Positions 9,648 through 19,410 of a stretch of DNA of 64,000 nucleotides are shown here, piece after piece. The translations under genes were made by a program, and so were the position numbers. Positions within the stretch are counted from its first letter, which is position 1. The number at the start of each line of letters is the position of its first letter. The DNA is from Ligilactobacillus saerimneri DSM 16049. GTDB lineage: Bacteria; Bacillota; Bacilli; Lactobacillales; Lactobacillaceae. The notes beneath the pieces were generated by a model, which was given only the letters and a program-made list of their open reading frames with translations, had not been told where the DNA came from and made no database searches. The stretch is taken from contig NZ_KE383994.1 in the NCBI RefSeq assembly GCF_000423265.1, forward strand, positions 2,663 to 66,662, given 5' to 3'.

Positions 9648-10634
9648 ATGAAACTTTTTGATACTTTAAAAGCGAAGATTAAACCAGTGCAGCCACGGAT
9701 CGTATTTCCGGAAGGAACAGAACCCCGGGTGTTAGCGGCTGCTTTGCGCTTGGCAGACGACGGTTTGGTCCGTCCGATGTTGTTGGGCAACAAGGCTGCA
9801 ATTACTGCTGCGGCAGAAAAATTGGCTCTACCAGGTTTAGAGCAAAGTGAGATTATTGATCCACAGACTTATCCAGAAGAAGCTTATCAAGCAATGGTAA
9901 CGGCTTTTGTTGAGCGACGGAAGGGCAAGAATACGCCTGCTGAAGCAGAGAAAATTTTACGGGATGAAACCTACTTTGGGACGATGCTGGTGTACATGGG
10001 GCAAGCTGATGGCTTAGTTTCTGGTGCTGTTCATTCCACTGGTGATACTGTTCGTCCGGCTTTGCAGATCATCAAGACGCAGCCAGGGGCAAGTCGGATT
10101 AGCTCTTCGTTCTTGATGATGCGTAACGATGAACAAGAAAAATACATCATGGGGGATGCGGCGATTAACGTTGATCCCAATGCCCAGGAACTAGCTGAAA
10201 TAGCCCTCCAAAGTGCTGCAACTGCAAAGTTGTTTGGAATGGAGCCCCGCGTGGCAATGCTGAGTTTTTCAACCAAAGGTTCAGCGCAAGCACCAATGGT
10301 AACCAAGGTTCAAGAAGCAACCAAATTAGCTCAAGAAATGGATCCTGAACTACAACTCGACGGTGAATTACAGTTTGATGCTGCCTTTGTTCCAAGTGTG
10401 GGCGAACGGAAGGCACCAGGTTCAACGGTTGCAGGACACGCTAATGTATTTATTTTCCCCGAATTACAGTCGGGTAACATTGGTTATAAGATTGCTCAGC
10501 GCTTAGGGGGATTTGAAGCCATTGGACCAATTTTGCAGGGGATGGCTAAACCAGTATCTGATCTTTCCCGAGGAGCAAGTACAGAGGATGTCTACAAGGT
10601 AGCAATTTTGACGGCTGCTCAGTCATTGATGTAG
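9648..10634 (+). CDS. pta: Phosphate acetyltransferase
   Basis: Converts acetyl-CoA and phosphate to acetyl phosphate and CoA, the step before acetate kinase. At 328 aa it is the short, single-domain Firmicutes form. Diagnostic stretches include PEGTEPRVLAAA at the N-terminus, the GLVSGAVHSTGDTVRPALQ substrate loop, and FIFPELQSGNIGYKIAQR plus PVSDLSRGAS at the C-terminus. CAAGGAGAT precedes the ATG. It lies 38 bp after ung and 20 bp before tsaE, an arrangement usual in lactobacilli. Confidence 0.95.
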   Translation: MKLFDTLKAKIKPVQPRIVFPEGTEPRVLAAALRLADDGLVRPMLLGNKAAITAAAEKLALPGLEQSEIIDPQTYPEEAYQAMVTAFVERRKGKNTPAEAEKILRDETYFGTMLVYMGQADGLVSGAVHSTGDTVRPALQIIKTQPGASRISSSFLMMRNDEQEKYIMGDAAINVDPNAQELAEIALQSAATAKLFGMEPRVAMLSFSTKGSAQAPMVTKVQEATKLAQEMDPELQLDGELQFDAAFVPSVGERKAPGSTVAGHANVFIFPELQSGNIGYKIAQRLGGFEAIGPILQGMAKPVSDLSRGASTEDVYKVAILTAAQSLM

Positions 10635-10654
10635 ATATAAAGGGAGCGTGACGA

Positions 10655-11128
10655 ATGGAATATACGACTACGGATGCAGCAAGTACCCAAGCAGTAGGAG
10701 CTGCGTTAGCCCCCTTACTTCAAGCTGGTGATGTGATCTTGCTGGATGGAGACTTAGGTGCGGGCAAGACGACTTTTACAAAGGGAGTAGCAGCTGGTTT
10801 AGGGATTCACCGCAATGTTAAGAGCCCAACGTTTAACTTGATCAAGGAATATCATCAAGGACGGTTACCGTTGTACCATATGGATGTCTACCGGCTTGAA
10901 GGGGTTGGCGGTGCTGATTTGGGATTGCAGGAATACTTTAACGGATCAGGGGTTTCTTTAGTTGAATGGTCACAGTTTGTTGCTGAAGATCTCCCCCAGG
11001 ATTTTTTGATGATTCGTCTCCAAAAAGATGACGATGATTTTGACCGGCGCAAGATCATTTTTACTCCACATGGGGATAGGTATGCTACTCTGGTAGACCA
11101 GTTAGCACAACAATTGCATACGAATTAA
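10655..11128 (+). CDS. tsaE: tRNA t6A-modification ATPase TsaE
   Basis: ATPase partner of TsaB/TsaD in making threonylcarbamoyl-adenosine at position 37 of ANN-decoding tRNAs. The 157-aa protein has the Walker A motif GDLGAGKTTF near residues 32-41 and the family signature SPTFNLIKEY followed by HMDVYRLE. GGGAGCG precedes the ATG. Last gene of the ung-pta-tsaE unit. Confidence 0.93.
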   Translation: MEYTTTDAASTQAVGAALAPLLQAGDVILLDGDLGAGKTTFTKGVAAGLGIHRNVKSPTFNLIKEYHQGRLPLYHMDVYRLEGVGGADLGLQEYFNGSGVSLVEWSQFVAEDLPQDFLMIRLQKDDDDFDRRKIIFTPHGDRYATLVDQLAQQLHTN

Positions 11129-11164
11129 AAAAGAGGTTGGAAAACTTTGTTTTTCCAACCTCTC
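11129..11164 (-). terminator. Convergent terminator between tsaE and the exonuclease gene
   Basis: A 12-bp perfect stem (GAGGTTGGAAAA / TTTTCCAACCTC). On the minus strand it is followed by six T, so it clearly terminates the leftward exonuclease gene. It may also stop tsaE transcripts, though the plus-strand T-run is inside the stem. Confidence 0.75.
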
Positions 11165-11188
11165 AGTCGTTTATGTGTGGTGTAGCTA

Positions 11189-11722
11189 CTAGGCAGGCTT
11201 GATAAAGTTTTGAATGATCTGAGGATCAAAGTGTTGGGCCTGATAGAGCAGGATGGCAGCACAAGCATGACAGTCGTCCAGGGCATTGTGGTGGTTAGTA
11301 AGCTCGATGCTTAATTGCTTTGTGATCGTAGGCAGTTTGTGGTTGGGTAAGTCAGGGAAAAAGAATTTACTAGTCTTGACGGTATCCAAGGTAAGAAAAT
11401 GCGGTTCAGGAATATTGTAGAGGTTAGTCGTGGCTTTAAGGACACTGACATCAAAGGGAGCATTGTGGGCAACGATTAAATTATCTGGTGTAAATAGTCC
11501 CTGAATGTGGGGCCACAATTCTACAAATGATGGTGCCTTAGCAACATCAGTGGCAGTGATCCCGTGAACGCGGGTATTGCGCCAGAAAAAATCCCCCTGG
11601 GGTTTGATTAGTGAATAAAATTGATCGACAATTTGACTATTGCGGACAATTGTTAATGCAATAGAACAGGGGCTATTGCGCTTAGGGTTAGCAGTTTCAA
11701 AGTCTAAGGCAACAAAGTTCAT
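11189..11722 (-). CDS. DEDDh 3'-5' exonuclease (DnaQ/PolC epsilon-like)
   Basis: A 177-aa exonuclease of the DNA polymerase III epsilon superfamily. It has ExoI ALDFETAN (D and E), ExoII AHNAPFDVSVL, and ExoIII HNALDDCHA with the DEDDh histidine. It acts on single-stranded DNA or RNA ends; the exact role is unknown. I chose the ATG at 11722 because GAAAGGA sits at the right distance. A TTG seven codons upstream is in frame but lacks a ribosome site. Confidence 0.85.
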   Translation of the reverse strand: MNFVALDFETANPKRNSPCSIALTIVRNSQIVDQFYSLIKPQGDFFWRNTRVHGITATDVAKAPSFVELWPHIQGLFTPDNLIVAHNAPFDVSVLKATTNLYNIPEPHFLTLDTVKTSKFFFPDLPNHKLPTITKQLSIELTNHHNALDDCHACAAILLYQAQHFDPQIIQNFIKPA

Positions 11723-11833
11723 GGCGTTCTTCCTTTCTGACAATATTGTTTATATAATAACATGGAAACAATAACTAAAGAACTGTAAAGATTTAAGCGC
11801 AAGCAGACATAGATGTGATAAGATAACGGTACT

Positions 11834-11843
11834 GTGCTAAAAT
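11834..11843 (+). promoter_or_regulatory. Probable murB promoter (-10 region)
   Basis: Extended -10 GTGC-TAAAAT, about 40 bp before the murB start. I see no convincing -35 hexamer. Confidence 0.4.
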
Positions 11844-11884
11844 TGATCATGCATAAGATCGATATGATGAGGAATTAAGTAATA

Positions 11885-12793
11885 ATGAAGCAAGCTGAAG
11901 TAATTTACAATGAGTTAATTAAAACAATTGATATCAAACAAGACGAATTATTGTCGAAATATACTAATACTAAAACGGGTGGACCAGCTGATTACTTGGC
12001 TTTTCCTAAGAGTGTAGCAGAAGTTAAGCAACTATTAGCAATGGCGAACGAGGCGGATTTACCACTGACGATCCTGGGAAATGCCAGCAATTTAATCGTC
12101 CGTGATGGTGGGATTCGTGGTTTAGTTTTGATTTTGACGGAGATGAACCAGATTACGGTCCAAGGAGATATTGTTACTGCCCAAGCAGGAGCATCTCTAA
12201 TTGCGACTACCGAACGAGCTTACCGTGCTGGACTGACCGGTTTGGAATTTGCGGCCGGTATTCCGGGGAGTGTCGGAGGTGCCGTCTTTATGAATGCTGG
12301 GGCTTACGGTGGTGAGATCAAAGAGGTGGCCGCAACTGTAACTGCCTTGACACCAGCAGGCAAAGTAGTAACTTATCGAAATGAAGAACTTGATTTTGGG
12401 TACCGGCATTCGCGGATTCAAGAAGAAAATGACATCGTTTTGGCAGCTACTTTTAAGTTAAGTCCTGGTTGTAAAGAAGATATTCGGGCGGAAATGGATC
12501 GGTTGAACTTCTTGCGGGCATCTAAACAACCGTTGGAATATCCTTCTTGCGGGAGCGTTTTTAAACGACCAGTGGGACATTATACCGGAAAATTGATCCA
12601 TGATGCTGGGTTGCAGGGCTTTCAAATTGGCGGGGCCCAAGTGTCGACTAAGCATGCAGGCTTTATCGTGAATGTAGCTGGAGCTACGGGCCAAGACTAT
12701 ATTGACGTTATTCACCATATCCAAGCGGTGATCAAAGAAAAATTTGATGTTGATTTGGAAACCGAAGTTCGCATTATTGGGAGCGATAAATAA
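11885..12793 (+). CDS. murB: UDP-N-acetylenolpyruvoylglucosamine reductase
   Basis: NADPH-dependent FAD enzyme giving UDP-MurNAc in peptidoglycan synthesis. The 302-aa protein is a type IIb-like MurB. It has the N-terminal [14 protein letters not shown]-binding start, [38 protein letters not shown], the catalytic serine region [11 protein letters not shown], and a C-terminal ETEVRIIG with the conserved glutamate. Monocistronic, with its own terminator. Confidence 0.95.
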   Translation: MKQAEVIYNELIKTIDIKQDELLSKYTNTKTGGPADYLAFPKSVAEVKQLLAMANEADLPLTILGNASNLIVRDGGIRGLVLILTEMNQITVQGDIVTAQAGASLIATTERAYRAGLTGLEFAAGIPGSVGGAVFMNAGAYGGEIKEVAATVTALTPAGKVVTYRNEELDFGYRHSRIQEENDIVLAATFKLSPGCKEDIRAEMDRLNFLRASKQPLEYPSCGSVFKRPVGHYTGKLIHDAGLQGFQIGGAQVSTKHAGFIVNVAGATGQDYIDVIHHIQAVIKEKFDVDLETEVRIIGSDK

Positions 12794-12830
12794 TAAAAGG
12801 CGTGTTCTGAAGTGAGCACGCCTTTTATTA
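12791..12830. terminator. Bidirectional terminator between murB and the DUF1361 gene
   Basis: A 14-bp perfect inverted repeat (TAATAAAAGGCGTG / CACGCCTTTTATTA) overlaps the murB stop codon and ends where the leftward gene stops. It has T/A tracts on both sides. Confidence 0.85.
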
Positions 12831-13493
12831 TTAATTGAATTGTTGTAACGAATGCCGATAAATTTCCATACAAATCCAAACAGCCATTTGGATAATAAAG
12901 AAACTTACGATGAAAATTAATGCCTTTAGATCCCACATTTGCGCAATTTTTTGGAGAGCCCATTGTGGTTCAAAAATCAGATAAATAGAATGGAGGCGAA
13001 GAAAACGTCCGATGAAGACCCCGATGGCAGAGAAAAAATTAAAAATAGCTACCAAGCTGTAACAAAACAGACGACTAGGCTGGTGTAAACGGATGGCAAC
13101 GAGATGGGCAACATAATCAAGGCTCCACATCCCCATTAGGGTACAGCCGAGGGCTGCTAAAACCAGGTCAGCAAAGTTTTTCCATAGATCAAAGTGGAAC
13201 ATCATCAAATTAGTCTGCGGGTCGTATGGATTGACTCGGGCAAGGTGGTAGAGATCAGTTAACAAGTACGGTGCATTAGGATAAAAGAGTGCCCATACCA
13301 AAAAGAACAGCCAGAATACCCAGCGGTTTTGTTTGCTATGCATGTGCATAGCTAACTCAATAGGAATATATGCCAGAAAAGTATTGAGCAATAAGAAGCT
13401 ATAAAACGAGTTGACCCGATAAACAAAAAAGTAAATGTAAATCATATAAACAACAAAGATCGTTCTTACTAACCATTGACTAGTCTGCTTCAT
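12831..13493 (-). CDS. DUF1361 multi-pass membrane protein
   Basis: A 220-aa integral membrane protein with about six hydrophobic segments. It shows the DUF1361 hallmark FYPNAPYLLTDLYHL near the middle and HFDLWKNFADL after it. Function unknown. The start is the ATG at 13493, preceded by GAGGTGG; twelve further codons upstream are open but not needed. Confidence 0.8.
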   Translation of the reverse strand: MKQTSQWLVRTIFVVYMIYIYFFVYRVNSFYSFLLLNTFLAYIPIELAMHMHSKQNRWVFWLFFLVWALFYPNAPYLLTDLYHLARVNPYDPQTNLMMFHFDLWKNFADLVLAALGCTLMGMWSLDYVAHLVAIRLHQPSRLFCYSLVAIFNFFSAIGVFIGRFLRLHSIYLIFEPQWALQKIAQMWDLKALIFIVSFFIIQMAVWICMEIYRHSLQQFN

Positions 13494-13613
13494 AAATACC
13501 ACCTCATTAGCAAGACTTATTATGATCATTGTAGCAGAATTTTTAGATTAGTTACCATAATTAGCTTGGTCTTAGCGGGATTTTTAAGATTGTCATATAG
13601 GCTGTCATGTTCC

Positions 13614-13623
13614 GTGCTATAAT
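13614..13623 (+). promoter_or_regulatory. Promoter -10 of the cdaA-cdaR-glmM operon
   Basis: Extended -10 (GTGC-TATAAT, -10 at 13618-13623) lies 28 bp before the chosen cdaA start. The -35 is not obvious. Confidence 0.5.
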
Positions 13624-13651
13624 GATGAAAGATAAAATTGGAGGGAAGGTC

Positions 13652-14494
13652 ATGGCTATTGATTGGAACAGCATTTTAAATTGGCATACCCTAGTCAATT
13701 TAGTGGACATCATGGTCGTGTGGTACGTCATTTACAAACTGATGATGCTCCTACGCGGGACTAAAGCTGTCCAACTCTTTAAGGGTGTTGTGGTTATTTT
13801 AGTAATCAAATTGATTGCCTGGTATTTTAACTTAGAAACGGTTTCGTGGATTATGGACCAGATAATCAACTGGGGGATTATTGCAATCATCGTTATTTTC
13901 CAGCCTGAAATTCGGCGTGGGTTGGAACATCTCGGACGAGGCTCACTTTTTGTTAAATCCCGCCGGGGGAATGCCGTTGAAGTTCATATGGTTGACGCCT
14001 TGGACCAGGCAATTCAATATATGTCGAAGCGGCGGATCGGGGCTTTGATCACCATTCAAATTAATACGGGCTTAGATGAATATATCGAAACTGGAATTCG
14101 GTTAGATGCTGATATTTCAGGTGCGCTGTTGATTAATACTTTCATTCCGAATACACCATTACATGACGGGGCGGTTATTATCAAGGATAACAAGATTGCG
14201 GTTGCAGCTGCATACCTACCTTTATCCGAAAGTAACTTGATTCCCAAAGAATTGGGAACTAGGCACCGAGCAGCCGTCGGAATTAGTGAAGTGACGGATG
14301 CGTTGACAATTGTGGTTTCGGAAGAAACTGGGGGAGTTACGATTACCAAGAATAGCGAATTACTACGGGATTTGACCCGGAATGATTATCTTAAACTCCT
14401 CAAAAATGAGCTTATTCCTAAAGAGGATGAGCGGAATAGTAACGGTTTGACCCGCTTTATTGAAGGGGTATTCAAAGGAGGGCGCAGACGATGA
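13652..14494 (+). CDS. cdaA: Diadenylate cyclase CdaA
   Basis: Membrane enzyme making c-di-AMP from two ATP. The 280-aa protein has three N-terminal transmembrane segments, then the DAC domain with DGA (D172-A174) and RHR (R204-R206). I start at 13652, where GGAGGG is well placed; fifteen further codons upstream are open. It overlaps cdaR by 4 bp and is followed by glmM, the conserved cdaA-cdaR-glmM module linking c-di-AMP to cell-wall precursor supply. Confidence 0.95.
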   Translation: MAIDWNSILNWHTLVNLVDIMVVWYVIYKLMMLLRGTKAVQLFKGVVVILVIKLIAWYFNLETVSWIMDQIINWGIIAIIVIFQPEIRRGLEHLGRGSLFVKSRRGNAVEVHMVDALDQAIQYMSKRRIGALITIQINTGLDEYIETGIRLDADISGALLINTFIPNTPLHDGAVIIKDNKIAVAAAYLPLSESNLIPKELGTRHRAAVGISEVTDALTIVVSEETGGVTITKNSELLRDLTRNDYLKLLKNELIPKEDERNSNGLTRFIEGVFKGGRRR

Positions 14495-15603
14495 AACACC
14501 GTATGAGTATTTTTAACACCCGGCTCTTTTATCGGATTGTTGCCTTGATTTTCGCGATCTTGCTATTTGTATATGTTAATTTCGGTCACTTGAGTTCGAC
14601 CAGAGATGCTAACAATACCGGGACGGGAACCGATGGGATGCTGATGTCAACTAAATCAGTTACATTGACGACAGATCTCAAAGTCAATCTCGATAGCGAC
14701 AAATATTTTGTTAGTGACTATCCAGAAAAAGTTAAGGTCAAGATTACTGGGCCAGCTGCTATGGTCAAGACAGTTCAAAACACCCGTAATTTTGATGTCT
14801 ATGCTGACTTGAATGACTTAGGGATTGGGAGACATACGGTTAAGTTGAAGACTTCTGGTTTAAACCAGGAACTCAATGTTAAAGTGATTCCTGAAGAAGT
14901 AACTTTTAATATTCGTAAACGCAAGTCGGTTACTCTGCCAATCCAAGTTCGCTACGATGATGATCAGATCGCTAAGGGGTATGCAGTCAGCAAGGCATAC
15001 GCTAATACGCAAGTAGCTCAGGTGACTGGGGCAGTTAGTGATGTGAACCGGATTGACAGCATTGTTGCCGATGTAGCCTTGCCAAGTGGGCTCAAAGATA
15101 ACTACTCACGGAGCGTCATGCTGCGGGCCTTAGACGCGAATGGTAAGACCTTAAACGTCAACATTGCGCCTGAAACTGCACGAGTAACGGTACAGGTTTA
15201 TCGCGCAACTAGCACCAAGGAAGTAAATATTAAACTGGTTACTAGTGGCCAGGGAATTGCTGGTAAACAATATGACTTAACTTCAGCGACGACAAAGGTT
15301 ACACTACATGGAACCAAAGCGGCCCTGCAAAAGATTGATGTACTTGAGGTGCCTGTTTCAATCAATGGTATTAGTCATACAGTTACGCAGACAGTTCAGC
15401 TGGATCCAAGAAAAGATGGGATAACGACAGTTGAACCTGGGAGCATTTCTGTTAAAATTAGTGTCAGTGATAGTGGTAGCGATACCGTGGCAGCTACAAC
15501 TTCTGCCGATAAAGCCAATAGTGGCACCAAAGATAGTGGCAGTAGTTCAGCAACAGAAGATACAACGAGTGGTACATCTGGTAGCACTAGTAATGATAAT
15601 TGA
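14491..15603 (+). CDS. cdaR: CdaA regulator CdaR (YbbR-domain protein)
   Basis: A 370-aa membrane-anchored, extracytoplasmic protein that modulates CdaA. One N-terminal transmembrane helix (residues 10-28) is followed by three or four YbbR repeats (for example KVKITGPAAMVKTVQNTRNF and VADVALPSGL). It ends in a long Ser/Thr/Gly-rich low-complexity tail of about 40 residues that is not part of the YbbR fold and may span the wall. Start codon overlaps the cdaA stop (ATGA). Confidence 0.92.
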   Translation: MKHRMSIFNTRLFYRIVALIFAILLFVYVNFGHLSSTRDANNTGTGTDGMLMSTKSVTLTTDLKVNLDSDKYFVSDYPEKVKVKITGPAAMVKTVQNTRNFDVYADLNDLGIGRHTVKLKTSGLNQELNVKVIPEEVTFNIRKRKSVTLPIQVRYDDDQIAKGYAVSKAYANTQVAQVTGAVSDVNRIDSIVADVALPSGLKDNYSRSVMLRALDANGKTLNVNIAPETARVTVQVYRATSTKEVNIKLVTSGQGIAGKQYDLTSATTKVTLHGTKAALQKIDVLEVPVSINGISHTVTQTVQLDPRKDGITTVEPGSISVKISVSDSGSDTVAATTSADKANSGTKDSGSSSATEDTTSGTSGSTSNDN

Positions 15604-15624
15604 ATTTTAAGGAGTAAATGAGTT

Positions 15625-16980
15625 ATGAAGTATTTTGGTACAGATGGTGTCAGAGGGATTGCCAATAAGACGTTAACACCGGAATTGGCCTTTCGTTTAG
15701 GTCGGTGTGGGGGTTATGTTTTGACTCAGCACGCTAAGGATGATAAGCGTGCACCTCGTGTTTTAGTAGCCCGTGATACCCGGATTTCTGGACAAATGTT
15801 AGAACAAGCACTAATTTCAGGCTTACTTTCTGTGGGGATTGAAGTCTTTTCATTAGGGGTGATTACGACTCCTAGTGTGGCTTATCTGGTTCGGTTGCAA
15901 GATGCTGATGCCGGAATTATGATTTCAGCTTCCCACAACCCTGCTGAAGACAACGGAATCAAGTTTTTCGGGGGCGATGGCTATAAGCTGTCAGATGACC
16001 AAGAAGAAGAAATTGAAGCCCTCTTGGAAAAGGAAACCGATGACTTACCACGGCCACAAGCTGAAGGTTTAGGGGTTCTCAATGATTATCGTGAAGGGGC
16101 TCTTAAATATACACAATTCTTAGAACAAACGATTCCTGATGATTTAGAAGGCATGCGGATCGCGGTTGATGGGGCCAACGGTTCTACGTCTGCCTTAGTT
16201 TCACGTTTGTTTGCTGACCTCAATGCTGACTTTGAAACAATGGCGGTTAACCCTGACGGTTTGAATATCAATAAAGGGGTTGGTTCAACCCACCCAGAAG
16301 CACTGGCTAAATTTGTCTTAGAAACTGAAGCCCAAGTTGGGGTGGCGTTTGATGGTGATGGTGACCGGTGCATTGCCGTGGATGAAAAGGGCAATATCAT
16401 CGATGGTGACAAGATTATGTACATCTGTGGGAAGTACATGAGTGAACGTGGACGTCTGAAAAAGGATACAATTGTAACAACTGTGATGTCCAACCTAGGC
16501 TTGTACAAAGCCATGGAAGAGCATGGATTACACTCGGTTAAGACTAAAGTAGGTGACCGGTATGTTGTGGAAGAAATGCGTAAGAGTGGTTACAACGTTG
16601 GGGGCGAACAATCTGGTCACGTGGTCTTTTTAGACTTCAATACAACTGGAGATGGGATGCTGACAGCATTACAATTGCTCAATGTTATCAAGCAAACTGG
16701 CAAGCCACTTTCAGAACTAGCAGCTGAAGTGCCAACATATCCTCAGGAATTAATCAATGTTAAGGTGACCGACAAGAAGGCTGCTTTGGATAATCAAGCG
16801 ATCAAAGATGTTATTGCTGATGTCGAAAAGCGGATGGCCGGTGAAGGTCGGGTCTTGGTACGTCCTAGTGGGACACAAGACTTGCTTCGGGTCATGGCGG
16901 AAGCTAAAACTCCAGAATTGGTTCATGATTATGTCAGTGAAATTGTAGCCGTTGTTGAACGCGAAATGGGCGTTAATTAA
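15625..16980 (+). CDS. glmM: Phosphoglucosamine mutase
   Basis: Interconverts glucosamine-6-P and glucosamine-1-P for UDP-GlcNAc synthesis. The 451-aa protein has the phosphoserine loop ISASHNP (S103), the metal loop DGDGDR and the C-terminal phosphate-binding loop VRPSGTQD (the usual TEP is TQD here). TAAGGAG precedes the ATG. Third gene of the cdaA operon. Confidence 0.95.
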   Translation: MKYFGTDGVRGIANKTLTPELAFRLGRCGGYVLTQHAKDDKRAPRVLVARDTRISGQMLEQALISGLLSVGIEVFSLGVITTPSVAYLVRLQDADAGIMISASHNPAEDNGIKFFGGDGYKLSDDQEEEIEALLEKETDDLPRPQAEGLGVLNDYREGALKYTQFLEQTIPDDLEGMRIAVDGANGSTSALVSRLFADLNADFETMAVNPDGLNINKGVGSTHPEALAKFVLETEAQVGVAFDGDGDRCIAVDEKGNIIDGDKIMYICGKYMSERGRLKKDTIVTTVMSNLGLYKAMEEHGLHSVKTKVGDRYVVEEMRKSGYNVGGEQSGHVVFLDFNTTGDGMLTALQLLNVIKQTGKPLSELAAEVPTYPQELINVKVTDKKAALDNQAIKDVIADVEKRMAGEGRVLVRPSGTQDLLRVMAEAKTPELVHDYVSEIVAVVEREMGVN

Positions 16981-17001
16981 GTTCATTTAGAATGATTATT
17001 G

Positions 17002-17037
17002 GACTGGGTGAGAACAAAGTTTTCATCCAGTCTTTTT
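17002..17037 (+). terminator. Terminator after glmM
   Basis: Imperfect hairpin (GACTGGGTGAGAAC / GTTTTCATCCAGTC) followed by five T. Confidence 0.75.
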
Positions 17038-17056
17038 GTATACAATGAAAATAAAA

Positions 17057-17167
17057 CTAGACCAATAATCTAGACCAATCTTTAAAAAGGTTGACACAGA
17101 TATCTATAAATTGTATATTATTGGGGTCGCAAGCGGGTGATTATCGCTTGTATTGAACTAGACCAAT
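17057..17167 (+). promoter_or_regulatory. glmS promoter with three CTAGACCAAT boxes (GntR/NagR-type operators)
   Basis: A consensus promoter is present: TTGACA at 17091-17096, 17-bp spacer, TATATT at 17114-17119. The 10-mer CTAGACCAAT occurs at 17057-17066, 17070-17079 and 17158-17167, two copies before the -35 and one after the start site. TGGTCTAGACCA-like sites are the known targets of NagR/YvoA-family GntR regulators of amino-sugar genes. Here the boxes are direct repeats of the half-site, not full palindromes. A small hairpin (CAAGCG / CGCTTG) lies in the leader. The leader is too short for a glmS ribozyme. Confidence 0.7.
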
Positions 17168-17207
17168 TTTGGATATGGTTAATATATAGAAAAGGAAACG
17201 ATAAGAT

Positions 17208-19028
17208 ATGTGTGGAATTGTAGGAGTTACAGGTAGAGAAGATACTGTGGAAATTTTACTCCATGGTTTAGAAAAGCTAGAATACCGGGGCTATGATTCA
17301 GCAGGAATCTATGTTAGTGATGAACAAGGCGCTGACTACTTAATTAAAGAAAAAGGTAAAATTGCCGATTTGCGGGCAGAAATTGGCCCTGAAGTGCACG
17401 GGTTAGCCGGGATCGGACACACGCGGTGGGCTACTCATGGGATTCCTAATAAGGATAATGCCCATCCTCATTTTTCAGCGGATAAGCGCTTCTATCTGGT
17501 TCACAACGGGGTAATCGGTAACTTCAAACAGTTGCGTGAAGAATACCTCCACGATGTTGACTTTAAGAGTGAAACAGATACTGAAGTCGTTGTTCAATTG
17601 ATCGGTTACTTAGCTAAAAAGGACCATCTTGACGCCAAGGCTGCTTTCAAGAAAGCAATCAGCCTGCTTGATGATTCTTCATCATATGCTTTTGTCTTGA
17701 TGGATCGGGAAGAACCAGGCAAAATCTTTGTGGCTAAAAAGAAGAGCCCACTCTTGATTGGGATTGGTGAAGGCTTTAATGTGGTCTGCAGTGATGCAAT
17801 GGCAATGCTTAACGTAACCCATGACTTTATTGAACTAGAAGACGGGGATGTAGTTGAAATCACTGCTTCTAAAATCAAGATCGAAGACGAAAATGGTAAG
17901 TCAGTAGAACGTAACCAATTCCATGTGGATGAAGACGCTTCTGCTTCTGACAAGGGTGCTTATGAATTCTATATGTTGAAAGAAATTGATGAGCAACCAG
18001 CAGTAATGCATAAGTTACAGGCTGAATATTTTGATGAAGCAGGAAACGTGCAGATTGACGAAAAGTTACTGGCAGAAATGACCGCGGCTGATCGTTTATA
18101 CATCGTAGCTGCTGGGACTAGTTATCATGCTGGGTTAGTTGGTAAGGAATTATTCGAAAAGATTACCCGGATCCCAACAGAAGTTCACGTTGCTTCAGAA
18201 TTCGCTTATAATCCACCATTGCTGGCTCCTAAACCATTCTTTATCTTTTTAACGCAAAGTGGGGAAACAGCAGACAGCCGGGAAGTTTTAAAGCAAGTTA
18301 ATAAGTGGGGCTACCCAAGTTTGACCATCACTAATGTGCCAAACTCCACTCTTTCACGCGAAGCTAGCCATACATTATTATTGTATGCTGGTCCAGAAAT
18401 TGCCGTAGCTTCAACTAAGGCTTATACAGCACAGATTGCTGTGGAAGCAATCTTGACTAAGGCTTTAGCTGAATACCAGGAATTAGAAACGGCCACTAGT
18501 TTTGATGTTAAGAGCGAACTGACTAAAGTGGCTAATGCTATGCAAACAGCTGTTGACCAAAAGCATCAAGTGGAAAAGTTGGCTGCCGACTACTTAGCTA
18601 CGACTAGAAATGCCTTCTATATTGGTCGGGCAATTGACTATGATGTGGCCATTGAAGCTGCTTTGAAGTTGAAGGAAGTTTCTTATGTGCAAACAGAAGG
18701 CTTTGCTTCAGGGGAATTAAAGCATGGGACAATTGCGTTGATTGAAGAAGGTACTCCGGTGATTGCAATTATCACAAATAAAGCAACTGCTGCTCATACT
18801 CGGAGTAATGTCCAAGAAGTGATTGCTCGGGGAGCTAATGTAATTACCATTGTAGCGGGTGAATTAGCCCAACCAGGTGATCAAATTGTTTTAGAAGATG
18901 TGCACCCATTGTTGACACCACTAGTTTCTATCGTTCCAGCACAGTTGCTGGCATACTATACAAGTAAGAACCGAGGCTATGATGTAGATAAGCCCCGTAA
19001 CTTGGCCAAGAGTGTTACAGTTGAATAA
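17208..19028 (+). CDS. glmS: Glutamine-fructose-6-phosphate aminotransferase (isomerizing)
   Basis: Makes glucosamine-6-P from fructose-6-P and glutamine, the first committed step to UDP-GlcNAc. The 606-aa protein has the Ntn glutaminase N-terminus with Cys2 (MCGIVGVTG) and HTRWATHG, and two SIS domains (TSYHAGLVGKELFE, TQSGETADS). It ends in the conserved DKPRNLAKSVTVE. Regulation probably runs through the CTAGACCAAT boxes upstream. Confidence 0.96.
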   Translation: MCGIVGVTGREDTVEILLHGLEKLEYRGYDSAGIYVSDEQGADYLIKEKGKIADLRAEIGPEVHGLAGIGHTRWATHGIPNKDNAHPHFSADKRFYLVHNGVIGNFKQLREEYLHDVDFKSETDTEVVVQLIGYLAKKDHLDAKAAFKKAISLLDDSSSYAFVLMDREEPGKIFVAKKKSPLLIGIGEGFNVVCSDAMAMLNVTHDFIELEDGDVVEITASKIKIEDENGKSVERNQFHVDEDASASDKGAYEFYMLKEIDEQPAVMHKLQAEYFDEAGNVQIDEKLLAEMTAADRLYIVAAGTSYHAGLVGKELFEKITRIPTEVHVASEFAYNPPLLAPKPFFIFLTQSGETADSREVLKQVNKWGYPSLTITNVPNSTLSREASHTLLLYAGPEIAVASTKAYTAQIAVEAILTKALAEYQELETATSFDVKSELTKVANAMQTAVDQKHQVEKLAADYLATTRNAFYIGRAIDYDVAIEAALKLKEVSYVQTEGFASGELKHGTIALIEEGTPVIAIITNKATAAHTRSNVQEVIARGANVITIVAGELAQPGDQIVLEDVHPLLTPLVSIVPAQLLAYYTSKNRGYDVDKPRNLAKSVTVE

Positions 19029-19072
19029 GCAAAAAAGGAAGTTGAGTTATCAGCTTCCTTTTTTGCTTATTC
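19023..19072. terminator. Bidirectional terminator between glmS and the 83-aa gene
   Basis: A perfect 19-bp inverted repeat (arms 19023-19041 and 19054-19072) contains the glmS stop codon and has A6/T6 runs. It serves both converging genes. Confidence 0.88.
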
Positions 19073-19074
19073 AA

Positions 19075-19326
19075 CTATTCGTAACGTTCACGTAAGATGT
19101 TAATCTCAAAGTTTAGGACCCGTAAACAGAGATAGCAGATGGAACTGTCTAAGAAAAAGATGACTAATAAATATACAGGAATAATATACCAGTAGCCAGT
19201 TTGGAGCATTAGGGTCATCAAAGGGCTGAAAACAGATTTATGTTTAAATAATAACTTGATTGCATAAATAATAGTGGCAAAGATCCCTACGCAGAGACTG
19301 AACTTGAATTGTTTTTTGTTAATCAT
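19075..19326 (-). CDS. Small two-helix membrane protein, unknown function
   Basis: 83 aa with two predicted transmembrane segments (about residues 8-25 and 45-65), separated by a basic loop, with a charged tail. A GGGAG ribosome site lies upstream of the ATG. I do not recognise a family. It converges on glmS with a shared terminator. Confidence 0.6.
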   Translation of the reverse strand: MINKKQFKFSLCVGIFATIIYAIKLLFKHKSVFSPLMTLMLQTGYWYIIPVYLLVIFFLDSSICYLCLRVLNFEINILRERYE

Positions 19327-19410
19327 AAAAACTGCTCCCTAGTGAATAATCATACATTTATTGTACCAGGAATTATTTCAGGAGAATAATATAAATTTAT
19401 GTTTATTACA

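Noticed and set aside
17120-17207. Possible glmS ribozyme/riboswitch before glmS
   Set aside because: Only ~90 nt lie between the promoter and the start codon, with one small hairpin. The glmS ribozyme core is longer and none of its helices is visible.
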